Below, one piece after another: positions 27,105 to 36,290 of a DNA stretch of 64,000 nucleotides. Both the position numbers and the translations under genes were made by a program. Below the pieces are notes generated by a model. That model ran no database searches and was not told the origin of the DNA. It was given only the letters and a program-made list of their open reading frames with translations. The number at the start of each line of letters is the position of its first letter. The first letter of the stretch is position 1. This DNA comes from Pedobacter paludis (GTDB lineage Bacteria; Bacteroidota; Bacteroidia; Sphingobacteriales; Sphingobacteriaceae): assembly GCF_003173575.1 (NCBI RefSeq), contig NZ_QGNY01000010.1, positions 56,451 through 120,450 of the forward strand, in the 5' to 3' direction.

Positions 27105-27613
27105 GTTATAACCAATTTTTATACTGTCGTCATTGCGAGGCACGAAGCAATCTTAAAGCGCTGGGTTAGTGTGCTGTAATTTTCAGTGTTACTCCTTAAA
27201 TGATATAATAATTTGAAAAGCAGTCTTATGTGCTTTTCGGTTAATTCACCCCCGCTTTCCGTTTCAATCTTTTTAAACTTCGGTCGTTCTCCAATTATCG
27301 TCATTGCGAGGAGGATCGACGTGGCAATCTTTTTCGTTAGCTCATTAAAAAAGTATTTACACTTTGCTGAGGGCATCCCTTTGGTACAATCGGGTTTAAA
27401 GAACTTCATTCAGTAACCCTTTCGAACTATCCTCCTAATCATATCGTCATGCTGAATTATTTCAGCATCTGAATGGAATAGAAGATATCCCTGGCATAAA
27501 TGTCAATTAACAATCAATAAACGCAGTAACTCTGTAACCTCACTGTCTCATTTTTAAACATTTTACCAGATAAAGCCGTATTTAGTTAGATTTGCAGATC
27601 ATTTAACAAAACA
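27105..27613. repeat. Intergenic region with several REP-like arms
   Basis: This 509-bp gap holds GTCATTGCGAGGCACGAAGC (from about 27129), a second arm TCATTGCGAGGAGGATCGAC (27301) and a short palindrome ATGCTGAATTATTTCAGCAT at about 27450. A -7 box TAGATTTG is at 27587-27594, about 20 bases before the hemC start. A minus-strand open frame across the repeats is judged spurious. Confidence 0.7.
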
Positions 27614-29194
27614 GTGAAGAAATTAACCATCGGAACACGCGGCAGCGACCTTGCTTTATGGCAGGCCAATCATATTAAAGATGAATTGGCTTTAATCGGA
27701 ATAGAAGCCGAAATTAAAATCATTAAAACACAGGGCGATAAAATCCTGAACTTAAGATTGGATAAATTAGAGGGCAAAGGCTTTTTTACAAAAGAACTGG
27801 AAGAAGAACTTTTGGGCGGAACAATCGATTTGGCTGTACACTGCCTTAAAGATCTGCCAACTACGCATCCTGCTGGTTTAACCATTGCTGCAATCCCACC
27901 TCGAGAAGAAGCAACAGAATATCTTTTAATCTTAAAGGATTGTGTCGATGTTTCACAAAAGCTTTCTTTGAAAAAAGGTGCAATGGTGGGTACATCATCC
28001 AACAGAAGAAAAGCACAGCTTTTAGGCCTACGTTCTGATTTGGAAATTGAAGATTTACGCGGAAACGTTCCAACCCGCATTCAAAAACTACGTGATGAAG
28101 ATTACGATGCAATTATGTTGGCGAAAGCTGGCATTAAACGCCTGGGTTTAGATGTTAGTGAATTTCATGTAGAAGAATTAGAACCGACTGAATTTGTTCC
28201 TGCGCCAGCTCAAGGTGCTTTGGCAATTCAAATCAGAGAAAATGATACAGAACTTTTTAACGCACTTCAAAAATTGCACGACCCTGCAACAGCTGAAGAA
28301 GTTGGTGTAGAGCGTAAAGTGCTAAACATTTTTGAAGGCGGTTGCCATATGCCTTTAGGCTGTTATTGCAAAAAAGAAGATGGCGCTTTTGAGGTATGGA
28401 CATCTAAAGCAGAAACTGCTGAAGATTTTCCGGAGCGTTTATTCTTACGTGCTGAAACAACGGAGGGTTTGGCAGAAAAAATTGTAGCTAAATTTTCTAA
28501 AGAAAGAAAGAAGCCTGCTAAAGTTTTCATCTCTCGCGAGATTGGTGAACACAGTTATTTCCGTAAAGCTTTAGAAAACAATAATATTGAAATTGAGGGC
28601 CGTTCGTTAATTCGTACGTTTCCTATTGTTACCGTTTTAGACCAATTTATTCTAAAAAACATCGATTGGATCTTTTTTAGCAGTAGAAATAGCGTGGAAT
28701 ATTTCTTCAATTTAAAACCTCAGTTACCAAAGAAAACACAATTTGGTGTTGTTGGCAGAGGTTCAGAAGATGCCTTGCGTAAGTTTGGTCATTTTGCGGA
28801 TTTTGTAGGCACAAGTGGCGATATTACTGAGGTTGCGGATGATTTCGCTAAATTGGTTTCAGGCAAGAATGTCCTCTTTCCAAGAGCACAGGATTCTTTG
28901 CAGTCGATTCAAAAATCTTTACCGGCAGATGCTAAAATTATCGATTTGCCAATTTATGAGACGGTAATTGAAGAAGATATTGACCAAAGCTATGCCGATG
29001 TTTTGATTTTTACCAGCCCATCTAATGTTGATGCTTATTTTGCTGATAATTTATTGGAGCCTGGACAGCAGGTTATTGCGATTGGAAATTCTACAGGAAA
29101 GAAATTTGATGAAATGGGCGTAACTTATGCCTTGCCGTATTCGCCTGATGAAATTGGATTGGCTGAAGCAGTTTTTGGAATAGAAATTAAATAA
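27614..29194 (+). CDS. hemC: HemC-HemD fusion: porphobilinogen deaminase / uroporphyrinogen-III synthase
   Basis: The 526-residue product joins two heme enzymes. Residues 1 to about 300 are hydroxymethylbilane synthase: TIGTRGSDLALWQANH at the start, AVHCLKDLPTTHP, the GTSSNRRKAQLL substrate-binding region, PAPAQGALAIQ, and the cofactor Cys in EGGCHMPLGCY. Residues about 300-526 fit uroporphyrinogen-III synthase (KVFISREIGE, IFFSSRNSVEYFF, VLFPRAQDSL, LIFTSPSNVDAYF, VIAIGNSTGKKF). Fusion or tight linkage of these steps is known in Bacteroidetes. The start codon is GTG at 27614, directly before KKLTIGTRGS. Alone it would convert four porphobilinogen molecules to uroporphyrinogen III. Confidence 0.93.
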   Translation: MKKLTIGTRGSDLALWQANHIKDELALIGIEAEIKIIKTQGDKILNLRLDKLEGKGFFTKELEEELLGGTIDLAVHCLKDLPTTHPAGLTIAAIPPREEATEYLLILKDCVDVSQKLSLKKGAMVGTSSNRRKAQLLGLRSDLEIEDLRGNVPTRIQKLRDEDYDAIMLAKAGIKRLGLDVSEFHVEELEPTEFVPAPAQGALAIQIRENDTELFNALQKLHDPATAEEVGVERKVLNIFEGGCHMPLGCYCKKEDGAFEVWTSKAETAEDFPERLFLRAETTEGLAEKIVAKFSKERKKPAKVFISREIGEHSYFRKALENNNIEIEGRSLIRTFPIVTVLDQFILKNIDWIFFSSRNSVEYFFNLKPQLPKKTQFGVVGRGSEDALRKFGHFADFVGTSGDITEVADDFAKLVSGKNVLFPRAQDSLQSIQKSLPADAKIIDLPIYETVIEEDIDQSYADVLIFTSPSNVDAYFADNLLEPGQQVIAIGNSTGKKFDEMGVTYALPYSPDEIGLAEAVFGIEIK

Positions 29195-29511
29195 GGAAGT
29201 CCGAAGACGGAGGTCAGAAGTTTGGAAGCTGAAAGACTAAAGCGAAAAGCTTAGCCATATCTTCATTGCGAGGTACAGTTTTTTGACTACTAGAGAAAGA
29301 AGTCTTAGTATAGACATTTAGCCGCAACCTTGAATATTGCTGTCATGCTGAGGCACGAAGCATCTGCAACCGATGAAACAGATTCTTCGTTCCTCAGAAT
29401 GACAGGCGTTCAAAAATAATACTCAAGTCTTGATACTTGATAACAATTACTAATACACTCGCTAAGCCCTCACCTTTGGGGTGGGTTGGGTGAGGCTTTA
29501 ATACTATAAAC
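29195..29511. repeat. Intergenic region with REP-like hairpin
   Basis: TGTCATGCTGAGGCACGAAG (29341-29360, arm continuing to about 29365) pairs imperfectly with 29380-29404 (GATTCTTCGTTCCTCAGAAT, then GACA). A single arm TTCATTGCGAGGTACAG lies at about 29262. AAGCCCTCACCTTTGGGGTG and GGTGAGGCTT at about 29465-29497 form another small inverted repeat just before hemB. Any promoter must lie among these repeats. Confidence 0.7.
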
Positions 29512-30480
29512 ATGTTACATCGTCCGAGAAGATTAAGGAAAAACCCGTTGGTTAGAGAGATGGTAGCCGAAACCCGACTATCGAAAGATATGTTTGTGTA
29601 CCCTTATTTTGTGGTGCCAGGAACGAATGTTACGCATGCTATTGATGCCATGCCGGGCGTAAACCATTATTCGGTTGATGCTTTGGTTAAGGATGTTGAA
29701 GCGGGATTGAAAAAAGGCTTAAATAAAATTATGCTTTTTGGTGTGGGTGATGAAAAATCTGCTGATGCAAAATCGGCTTACCACGATCATTCATTAGTTC
29801 CAACTGCGGTACGCGAACTTAAAAAACAATTCGGAGAAGATTTATATGTAATCACTGATGTTTGCGTTTGTTCTTATACCACTCACGGTCATTGCGGCAT
29901 TATGGAGGACGATTATGTTCAAAATGACAAAACCGTTGATGTAATTGCAAAAATGGCCTTAACACATGCACAGGCTGGTGCTGATATGTTCGCCCCATCG
30001 GATATGATGGATGGTAGAATCGAGGCGATGCGTAATGTATTGGATGAAAATGGTTTTGTAAATGCGGCCATTATGAGCCATGCCACAAAGTTTGCATCTG
30101 CATATTATGGGCCGTTTAGAGAAGCTGCCGATTGTGCGCCAAGTAAAGGAGATAGAAAAGCATACCAAATGGATTTCAGAAACCCATTAGAAGCGATGCG
30201 TGAAGCACAGTTGGATGAACAGGAAGGTGCTGATGTTTTGATGGTTAAACCCGGACTGGCTTATTTGGACATTATTCAACGGTTGAAACAGGATACCAAT
30301 TTGCCAATTGCAGTTTACAATGTTTCGGGTGAATATTCGATGGTTAAAGCTGCTGCGGAACGTGGCTGGATTGACGAACAAAAAGTAGTAATGGAAACCA
30401 TGTATGCATTTGCCAGAGCAGGCGCTAGCATTATTACGACCTACCACATTAAAGATATTTTAAATAACGATTGGCTTTAA
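29512..30480 (+). CDS. hemB: Delta-aminolevulinic acid dehydratase (porphobilinogen synthase)
   Basis: The 322-residue product condenses two 5-aminolevulinate molecules to porphobilinogen. The metal-binding cysteines lie in DVCVCSYTTHGHCGI, so it is the zinc type. The two active-site lysines lie in SHATKFASAYYGPFREA and VLMVKPGLAYLDII. The length is typical. It is transcribed in the same direction as hemC-D and hemL, but repeat-rich gaps of 317 and 148 bases separate it from them, so a single operon is not certain. Confidence 0.96.
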   Translation: MLHRPRRLRKNPLVREMVAETRLSKDMFVYPYFVVPGTNVTHAIDAMPGVNHYSVDALVKDVEAGLKKGLNKIMLFGVGDEKSADAKSAYHDHSLVPTAVRELKKQFGEDLYVITDVCVCSYTTHGHCGIMEDDYVQNDKTVDVIAKMALTHAQAGADMFAPSDMMDGRIEAMRNVLDENGFVNAAIMSHATKFASAYYGPFREAADCAPSKGDRKAYQMDFRNPLEAMREAQLDEQEGADVLMVKPGLAYLDIIQRLKQDTNLPIAVYNVSGEYSMVKAAAERGWIDEQKVVMETMYAFARAGASIITTYHIKDILNNDWL

Positions 30481-30628
30481 AGAGTTGTAAGTTATAGGTT
30501 TTAAGTTTTACGTTTTAACGTAAGTTTAGAACTTACTACTTACCATTTAAACGACGAGTTGAAATTTAGGTTTAGTTTATGCGTTTGGCACTTACTTAAA
30601 ACTTAATACGTACAACTTAAAACTTACT
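30481..30628. repeat. AT-rich gap with repeated AACTTAAAACTTAC motif
   Basis: Variants of GTAAGTTTTAAGTT and its complement (TTACTTAAAACTTA, AACTTAAAACTTAC) occur several times in both orientations between hemB and hemL. TTTTACGTTTTAACGTAA gives a short hairpin. No coding potential is seen. Confidence 0.6.
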
Positions 30629-32002
30629 ATGATGTTAGATTCATTAAAGAAAATGTTTTCAGGCAACGAGGCCGATATTCCGGTAAATACAGGAAGCAAA
30701 CCTGATATTTCTAGAGTAAAATCTGCAGAATTGTACGAGAAATCAAAAACGTATTTTCCAGGAGGTGTGAATTCGCCTGTTAGGGCTTTTAAATCTGTTT
30801 ACGGAACACCGCTTTTTATTGAAAAGGGCGATGGCTGCTACATTTGGGATGCCGATGGAAACCAATTTATTGATTTTTGTGGAAGTTGGGGGCCATTGAT
30901 TTTAGGCCATAACAATCCTAAAATCCGTGAAAAAGTTACTGAAGTGATGCAAAACGGAATGAGTTTTGGCGCACCAACAGCTTTGGAAAACGAACTGGCA
31001 GAATTGATTATTAAAAACAATCGTTTCGTTGAAAAAATTCGCTTCACAAGCTCCGGTACAGAAGCTGTAATGTCAGCGATTCGTTTGGCAAGAGGTTTTA
31101 CAGGTAGAGACAAAATTTTAAAATTCGAAGGTTGTTACCACGGTCATAGCGATTCGCTTTTGGTTAAAGCGGGTTCTGGTTTGGTTACATTTGGCGAAAC
31201 CTCTTCTGCAGGTGTACCAAAATCTTTTGCTGAAGAAACGATTGTGATTCCTTTGAATGATACAACGGCTATTGAGCAAGCTTTTGCGCAATTTAAAGAT
31301 CAGATAGCTGCGGTAATTATTGAGGGCATTCCTGCTAATAACGGCTTGATCATGCAAGATGAGGAATACATTCACTTCTTAAGCAAGATCTGTAAGGATA
31401 ATGGTTCTTTACTGATTTTTGATGAAGTAATTACAGGTTTCCGTGTTGGCTTTGAAGGTGCTGCGGCATATTATGGGGTTAAACCTGATATTGTTACTTA
31501 TGGTAAAATTATTGGTGGAGGTTTGCCAGTTGGTATGTACGGTGCTTCTGCAGAAATTATGGGTCATATTTCTCCTGATGGTGGCGTTTACCAGGCAGGA
31601 ACATTATCTGGAAATCCGGTGGCGATGGCTGCAGGTATTGCAACTTTGACTGAATTGAATAAATCTGGTTTTTACAAAGATTTGAATAACAAGACACAAG
31701 AATTTGTAGCCAGTATTCAACGTTTTGCTGCGGCTAGAAGCTATAAATTTAAAGTATTTACAGTAGGTTCTATTTTTTGGTTTGCATTTACTGAAAAGGA
31801 TAAAATTCAATCTGCTGATGATATTGACGCAAGCAGCATGGACAAATTTAAAATCATGCACCGTGAGTTGTTGAATAGGGGAATATATTTGGGCCCATCG
31901 GGATATGAAGTTGGTTTCGTATCTTCAGCACATACAAAGATAGAATTGGAGAAAGCAAAGAGAGCAATATTTGAGGCGTTAGACTTGGTGTTTAAGAAAT
32001 AG
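30629..32002 (+). CDS. hemL: Glutamate-1-semialdehyde 2,1-aminomutase
   Basis: The 457-residue PLP enzyme makes 5-aminolevulinate from the HemA product. Visible motifs are YFPGGVNSPVRAFKSV, FTSSGTEAVMSAIRLAR, GCYHGHSDSLLVKAGSG, LIFDEVITGFRVG and the PLP lysine in YGKIIGGGLPVGMYG. An N-terminal extension of about 28 residues precedes the usual start region (KSAELYEKSKTYFPGG). The extension is in frame from the first ATG, and no later ATG precedes the conserved core, so it is probably real. Confidence 0.95.
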   Translation: MMLDSLKKMFSGNEADIPVNTGSKPDISRVKSAELYEKSKTYFPGGVNSPVRAFKSVYGTPLFIEKGDGCYIWDADGNQFIDFCGSWGPLILGHNNPKIREKVTEVMQNGMSFGAPTALENELAELIIKNNRFVEKIRFTSSGTEAVMSAIRLARGFTGRDKILKFEGCYHGHSDSLLVKAGSGLVTFGETSSAGVPKSFAEETIVIPLNDTTAIEQAFAQFKDQIAAVIIEGIPANNGLIMQDEEYIHFLSKICKDNGSLLIFDEVITGFRVGFEGAAAYYGVKPDIVTYGKIIGGGLPVGMYGASAEIMGHISPDGGVYQAGTLSGNPVAMAAGIATLTELNKSGFYKDLNNKTQEFVASIQRFAAARSYKFKVFTVGSIFWFAFTEKDKIQSADDIDASSMDKFKIMHRELLNRGIYLGPSGYEVGFVSSAHTKIELEKAKRAIFEALDLVFKK

Positions 32003-32118
32003 CATCAGCCCTTGCGACTGATAGTTTACCATAGAGAACACGGGGTTTTTCACAGAGGATAAGATTTAACCATATAAGGCATATAAGAAATATAAGCTTA
32101 AGAAGTCGAATCGGAGAC

Positions 32119-32328
32119 TTTGAGGGGATTCCCCTCTTTCAGAGGGGTGCCTGAAAGGCGGGGTGGTTCTTTTATTTATGGCACAATCCCAAGTTCTCTA
32201 AACCTGATTGAAGTGGAAATACTTTTGAATAAACCTCGTAGGTTTTTAAAACCTACGAGGTTTGAGAAGATTGCAACGAAAAGCGGGGCTGAAATAACCA
32301 AAACGTACAGAAACTTGCTTTCGAATAA
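32119..32328 (+). repeat. Composite dispersed element, copy B
   Basis: It has the same outer blocks as copy A: GAGGGGATTCCCCTCTTT, GGCGGGGTGG, TAAACCTGATTGAAGTGGAA, ATACTTTT, then AACGAAAAGCGGGGCT and ACAGAAACTTGCTTTCG. The centre, however, is a strong hairpin, AAACCTCGTAGGTTTT with AACCTACGAGGTTT. It sits in the 403-bp gap between hemL and the sensor kinase gene. The open frame crossing it is not supported as a gene. AAGCCCCTTTAGGGGTTGGG at 32381-32400 is a further small hairpin. Confidence 0.75.
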
Positions 32329-32405
32329 TAAGAATTAAATGTTTCGCAAGGACACAAACCATTGCGAAAATTAATAAATTAAAGCCCCTTTAGGGGTTGG
32401 GGTGT

Positions 32406-33272
32406 ATGAAGAAATCCATTATCATATTTTACGCATTATTACTTTACGCATTAATTCAGCTTATTTCATGGGGTACTTTGGTGGTGCGTTTACAGCCAAG
32501 CCGAATGACGATGATTATGGGCGAGGGATCTGTATTTCTATTTCTGCTTTGCATCGGCGGTTATTTTCTGCATCAATCGTTAAAGCGTGAAGATAAGTTA
32601 AGGGAGCAACAACAGAACTTCCTGATGTCGATTACGCATGAATTGAAGTCGCCTTTAGCGGCTATAAAACTTTCTATACAGACTATTGTTAAAAGAGATT
32701 TAGATAAGGCAAGGCAAACATCTTTATTGAATAATTCGTTAAAAGATATAGAGCGTTTGGATGATTTGGTTGAAAATATGTTGTTGGCAACCAAAATTGA
32801 AAACCGTTCCTACACTTTTCCGAAAGAGGAATTTAATTTCTCGGAACTGGTTTATAAAATTACAGACAGGTTGCAAGTTCATTCTTGTGGCAACGAACAA
32901 CTAATAAATGCGCATATTCAGCCAAATTTGCAGATATTGGGTGACAAATTTGCCTTATCGTCAGTTGTGACGAATTTGATCGAAAATGCAGTTAAATATT
33001 CAAGTCCTTGTGACGAGATAAATGTGCATTTAGATAAGGTTGACGGACATATTCAATTAAGTGTTATAGATAAGGGGCCGGGTATTTCAGATGCCGAAAA
33101 AATGTTGATATTTGATAAGTTTTACCGCGTTGGTAATGAGAATGTCAGAAAAGCGAAAGGAACAGGTTTAGGCTTGTTTATTGTGAAAGAGGTTTTACAA
33201 TACCATGATGCAGATATTACAGTTAAAGACAATTTGCCCCAAGGAAGTATTTTTGAAGTAACATTTAGTTAA
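32406..33272 (+). CDS. Membrane sensor histidine kinase
   Basis: I choose ATG 32406 (288 residues). Two N-terminal membrane segments (IIIFYALLLYALIQLISW and IMGEGSVFLFLLCIGGYFLH) flank only a short loop. A HisKA domain follows with the phospho-acceptor His in FLMSITHELKSPLAAIKLS. The ATP-binding domain has an N box at NLIENAVKYSS, a G1 box at VIDKGPGISD and G2 at GTGLGLFIVKE. The tiny extracytoplasmic loop suggests membrane or intracellular sensing. The response regulator gene follows after 8 bases. Its place inside a heme gene region suggests, but does not prove, a role in heme or redox control. Confidence 0.9.
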   Translation: MKKSIIIFYALLLYALIQLISWGTLVVRLQPSRMTMIMGEGSVFLFLLCIGGYFLHQSLKREDKLREQQQNFLMSITHELKSPLAAIKLSIQTIVKRDLDKARQTSLLNNSLKDIERLDDLVENMLLATKIENRSYTFPKEEFNFSELVYKITDRLQVHSCGNEQLINAHIQPNLQILGDKFALSSVVTNLIENAVKYSSPCDEINVHLDKVDGHIQLSVIDKGPGISDAEKMLIFDKFYRVGNENVRKAKGTGLGLFIVKEVLQYHDADITVKDNLPQGSIFEVTFS

Positions 33273-33280
33273 TCTCAATT

Positions 33281-33985
33281 ATGTCACAAAAATTAAGAAT
33301 TCTATTGGTAGAAGACGAGGATCACTTGTTAGATGCTATCAAATTAAACCTCGAACTTGAGGGTTATAAAGTTCACGCCGTTAAAGATGGCAAAACCGCT
33401 CTTAAAATTTTCAAAGAAGAACGCTTCAATCTAATTATTTTAGATGTAATGTTGCCTGAGATGGATGGTTTCCAGGTTTGTGAAACAATTCGCTTAGAGA
33501 ATGCAGAAGTTCCGATTATGTTTTTAACAGCTAAAAACACTTCAGAAGACCGTGTTTTAGGTTTGAAAAAAGGTGCTGATGATTATTTGGTTAAACCTTT
33601 CAACTTGGAGGAATTAATTCTTCGTGTTGGTATTTTGGTTAAACGCAGTTTGAAATCTGATGATTTAAAAGAATTAAATTCTTACAAAATTGGAGATAAA
33701 ACAATCTATTTTAACTCTTTCGAATTGAAACACGATGATGGAACCATCACGCCGTTAACTAAAAAGGAAACGATGTTGTTGAAGCTCCTAATCGAGCGTA
33801 AGAATGATGCGGTTTCTCGTGAGCAGATTTTAGAAACGGTTTGGAATTATGATGTTTATCCATCAACCAGAACGATTGATAACTTTATTTTAACGTTCCG
33901 TAAGTATTTCGAACCAGATCAAAAAAATCCAGTTTATTTCCACTCTATTCGTGGTGTTGGTTATAAATTTACTGATATTCATTAA
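33281..33985 (+). CDS. OmpR-family response regulator
   Basis: The 234-residue product has a receiver domain with acidic residues E11-D14, phospho-acceptor D55 (LIILDVMLPEMDG) and Lys in DYLVKPFNLEEL. A winged-helix DNA-binding domain follows (LTKKETMLLKLLIERKNDAV, then the recognition region NYDVYPSTRTIDNFILTFRK). It is the partner of the kinase encoded just upstream. Its stop codon overlaps the ATG of the next gene by one base. Confidence 0.95.
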   Translation: MSQKLRILLVEDEDHLLDAIKLNLELEGYKVHAVKDGKTALKIFKEERFNLIILDVMLPEMDGFQVCETIRLENAEVPIMFLTAKNTSEDRVLGLKKGADDYLVKPFNLEELILRVGILVKRSLKSDDLKELNSYKIGDKTIYFNSFELKHDDGTITPLTKKETMLLKLLIERKNDAVSREQILETVWNYDVYPSTRTIDNFILTFRKYFEPDQKNPVYFHSIRGVGYKFTDIH

Positions 33986-34500
33986 TGTACAATAATAAAG
34001 GCAGATATGCTTTAATGGCAGTTTTTGTGCTGGCTGGTTTTGTTTGTGTTTTGTACAATCAATATCAACTGGCAGCTGTTTCATTGGTCTTATTTGCCTT
34101 TGTTATTTGGAGTCATTTTAAGCACAGCTCTGTGTTAATGGCTTCTAAGCATTTTAAGAATAATGAGTTTGAGAAAACCAAGAAGCTGTTAGCCGAAGTC
34201 TCAAATCCTGAGCGCTTGGCTAAAAGCAGAAGGGGATATTACGAATATATGCAAGGTAAAATGGCTTTGAGGGAGCAAGATTCTGATAAAGCCGAATATC
34301 ATTTTCAGCTTGCGAGTAGATTTCCCTTTGGTGGAAAAAACGAGAAATCTTATGTCTTAATTTATTTGGCCACTATTGCCTTGCAAAAGGAAGATAAGGA
34401 GCGGGCAGAAGCTTATACCAAACTTGCTAAAGAACTTGCCGAAACGCAACGGTCAAAAGATATAATTGCCAAAATTGAAAAGGAAATAAGCAAAATATAA
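33985..34500 (+). CDS. Membrane protein with TPR-like repeat
   Basis: The 171-residue product has two N-terminal membrane segments (YALMAVFVLAGFVCVLYN and LAAVSLVLFAFVIW). The cytoplasmic part has helix pairs resembling tetratricopeptide repeats (RGYYEYMQGKMALREQDSDK, SYVLIYLATIALQKEDKERA). Its ATG overlaps the regulator's stop codon (TAATG), so it belongs to the two-component operon and may modulate signalling. No named family is recognised. Confidence 0.7.
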   Translation: MYNNKGRYALMAVFVLAGFVCVLYNQYQLAAVSLVLFAFVIWSHFKHSSVLMASKHFKNNEFEKTKKLLAEVSNPERLAKSRRGYYEYMQGKMALREQDSDKAEYHFQLASRFPFGGKNEKSYVLIYLATIALQKEDKERAEAYTKLAKELAETQRSKDIIAKIEKEISKI

Positions 34501-34522
34501 TATTAATAGTGTCATTTTGAAT

Positions 34523-34569
34523 AAACGAAGCACCGGTTTAGGAATAAAAAGGTACTTCGTTTTTTTTTT
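34523..34569 (+). terminator. Intrinsic terminator after the two-component operon
   Basis: AAACGAAGCACC (34523-34534) pairs with GGTACTTCGTTT (34551-34562) with one mismatch, followed by a T-run to 34569. Confidence 0.8.
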
Positions 34570-34574
34570 ATTTA

Positions 34575-34582
34575 TACCTTTG
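34575..34582 (+). promoter_or_regulatory. -7 box of hemE
   Basis: TACCTTTG matches TAnnTTTG directly after the upstream terminator. It implies a leader of about 130 bases before hemE. That leader contains a GTCATGCTGA-type REP-like arm and its partner (TTCAGCATCTT). Confidence 0.5.
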
Positions 34583-34720
34583 CGCAATTAAAATTTGCTC
34601 AATCGTCATGCTGACCTGAAACGAAGCGAAAAGCTAAACAGTAAATTTATTTCAGCATCTTTCTGCAATTAAGACCCTTAAATAAATTCGGGGTGACGAC
34701 TAGGCGACACAAAACAAAAT

Positions 34721-35746
34721 ATGAAGAATAATTTATTTTTAGACGCTGCATTTTCGAAACAAACAGAACGCCCGCCAGTATGGATGATGCGTCAAGCTGG
34801 TCGTTTTATGCCACAATACTGGGAGATCAAAAACAAGTACTCTTTTTTAGAGATGTGCAAAACTCCGGAAATTGCGGCTGACGTAACCATGTTGCCTGTG
34901 GATCTATTAGGAATTGATGCGGCGATTTTATTCTGTGATATTTTAGTAACTGGCGAGGCAATGGGAGGCGATTTGAGTTTCACACAAGGCGTTGGTCCTA
35001 AATTTGCAAACCCTGTTCGCACAGCTCAAGACATTGAGAACTTAAATGTTGATTGTCTTGATGAACTTCAATATGTTGCCGATGCGATTAAAGTTATTCA
35101 ACAACGTTTAGATGGTAATATTCCGTTAATTGGTTTCGCTGGTGCACCTTTTACAGTGATGAGTTACTTGATTGAGGGTGGATCATCTAAAGATTTTAAA
35201 CTAACAAAGCTTTTTATACACAATCAGCCAGAATTGGCACACAAGCTTTTGGCTAAAATTGCCAAAGTAACGGCTGATTATTTGAATCTGCAGATTGCTG
35301 CAGGGGTTAACGCAGTTCAGATTTTCGATAGCTGGGCTCTAGCTCTTTCTTGGAACGATTATCAGGAGTTTTCACACCGTTATATTCAGGAAATCATTTC
35401 AAACTTAAACAGAAAAGATATTCCGGTAATTTCGTTCTGTAAAGGAAGTTCGGTTTTTGCCCCAATTATGGCTGAGGCTAAGCCTGACGTAATTTCGGTA
35501 GATTGGAATGCAGATTTATTGAACATTAAAAATGCTTTACCAGCTGGGATTGCCGTTCAGGGAAATTTAGACCCACACATTTTATATGCAGATAAGGCTG
35601 TAATTAAGGCGCAAATCCACAAACTGTTCGAGCGTATGCGTGGTACAGAAGGATTTATCTTTAATTTGGGTCATGGTATTATGCCCGATATTCCTTTCGA
35701 TAACGTAAAATATGCTATCGAAGTAGTAAAAGAGTTTAGGTATTAA
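34721..35746 (+). CDS. hemE: Uroporphyrinogen decarboxylase
   Basis: The 341-residue product decarboxylates uroporphyrinogen III to coproporphyrinogen III. It has the N-terminal signature RPPVWMMRQAGRFMPQYW, the central GFAGAPFTVMSYLIEGG, and IFDSWALALSW, all conserved in HemE. The length is normal. It has its own candidate promoter and lies downstream of the two-component unit, so heme gene expression is probably not driven by one transcript. Confidence 0.96.
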   Translation: MKNNLFLDAAFSKQTERPPVWMMRQAGRFMPQYWEIKNKYSFLEMCKTPEIAADVTMLPVDLLGIDAAILFCDILVTGEAMGGDLSFTQGVGPKFANPVRTAQDIENLNVDCLDELQYVADAIKVIQQRLDGNIPLIGFAGAPFTVMSYLIEGGSSKDFKLTKLFIHNQPELAHKLLAKIAKVTADYLNLQIAAGVNAVQIFDSWALALSWNDYQEFSHRYIQEIISNLNRKDIPVISFCKGSSVFAPIMAEAKPDVISVDWNADLLNIKNALPAGIAVQGNLDPHILYADKAVIKAQIHKLFERMRGTEGFIFNLGHGIMPDIPFDNVKYAIEVVKEFRY

Positions 35747-35782
35747 CCCCTAATGGAACTTTGAACAGCGATAGTAAAATGT

Positions 35783-35790
35783 TATATTTG
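35783..35790 (+). promoter_or_regulatory. -7 box of the toxin-antitoxin pair
   Basis: TATATTTG matches TAnnTTTG and lies 38 bases upstream of the antitoxin ATG. Confidence 0.5.
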
Positions 35791-35828
35791 GTATATAAGT
35801 TTGAATTTTTTGTAGTAAAATTTTTCTC

Positions 35829-36008
35829 ATGAAAAAAACCGAAATCATAAATACGTTGAAAGAAATGCCAGACGAGTTTTCTGCAGATGAGCTAATTGAG
35901 AGAATTTTATTGCTCCAAAAAATAGATGCTGGATTAAATCAGGTTAAAGAGGGAAAAGTTTACTCAGAGGATGAAGCTGAACAAAAATTAGATAAATGGC
36001 TAAAATAG
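35829..36008 (+). CDS. Short antitoxin of a type II system
   Basis: A 59-residue open frame starts at ATG 35829 and ends at TAG 36006-36008. The protein begins MKKTEIINTLKEMPDEFSAD and ends in SEDEAEQKLDKWLK, an all-helical, charged pattern with a C-terminus like that of RelB/ParD-type antitoxins in Bacteroidetes. The next gene starts inside its last codons (13-base overlap) and encodes a RelE/ParE-type toxin, which is the usual coupled arrangement. The antitoxin identity rests mainly on this pairing. Confidence 0.75.
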   Translation: MKKTEIINTLKEMPDEFSADELIERILLLQKIDAGLNQVKEGKVYSEDEAEQKLDKWLK

Positions 36009-36283
36009 TCTGGACTGAAATAGCTATTGATGATTTAAATAATATTGCAAACTACCATAGTCAATACTCTAATAACTTTGCGTCCTCATTAATTAAAAAG
36101 CTTTTTAACAAACCAAAAATTTTAAAAGGCATGCCTGAATTGGGGCGAGTTGTTCCCGAACGAGATAATGAATTTATTCGTGAGCTAATTGAAGGTAATT
36201 ATCGAATTATTTACTATTACGATAGTGAAATCGATACAGTTGAGATAATTACTGTTCATCATGCATCCCAGCCATTTTTATAA
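35996..36283 (+). CDS. RelE/ParE-family toxin
   Basis: The 95-residue product has the ParE/RelE pattern: IVWTEIAIDDLNNIANYHSQ at the start, LKGMPELGRVVPER in the middle, then IRELIEGNYRIIYYYD and a final VEIITVHHASQPF. ParE members inhibit DNA gyrase and RelE members cleave mRNA at the ribosome; the sequence here looks closer to ParE, but the target is not proven. It overlaps the antitoxin gene by 13 bases. The pair sits between hemE and the probable hemJ gene. Confidence 0.85.
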   Translation: MAKIVWTEIAIDDLNNIANYHSQYSNNFASSLIKKLFNKPKILKGMPELGRVVPERDNEFIRELIEGNYRIIYYYDSEIDTVEIITVHHASQPFL

Positions 36284-36290
36284 TAATTCT

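Noticed and set aside
27119..27409. A 96-residue minus-strand open frame between hemA and hemC
   Set aside because: It runs across two REP-like arms, which explain both the open frame and any similarity to other annotated small proteins.
32120..32338. A 72-residue plus-strand open frame before the sensor kinase
   Set aside because: It translates composite element B, including its central hairpin. Copy A is open in the same frame only in part, which nucleotide similarity explains.
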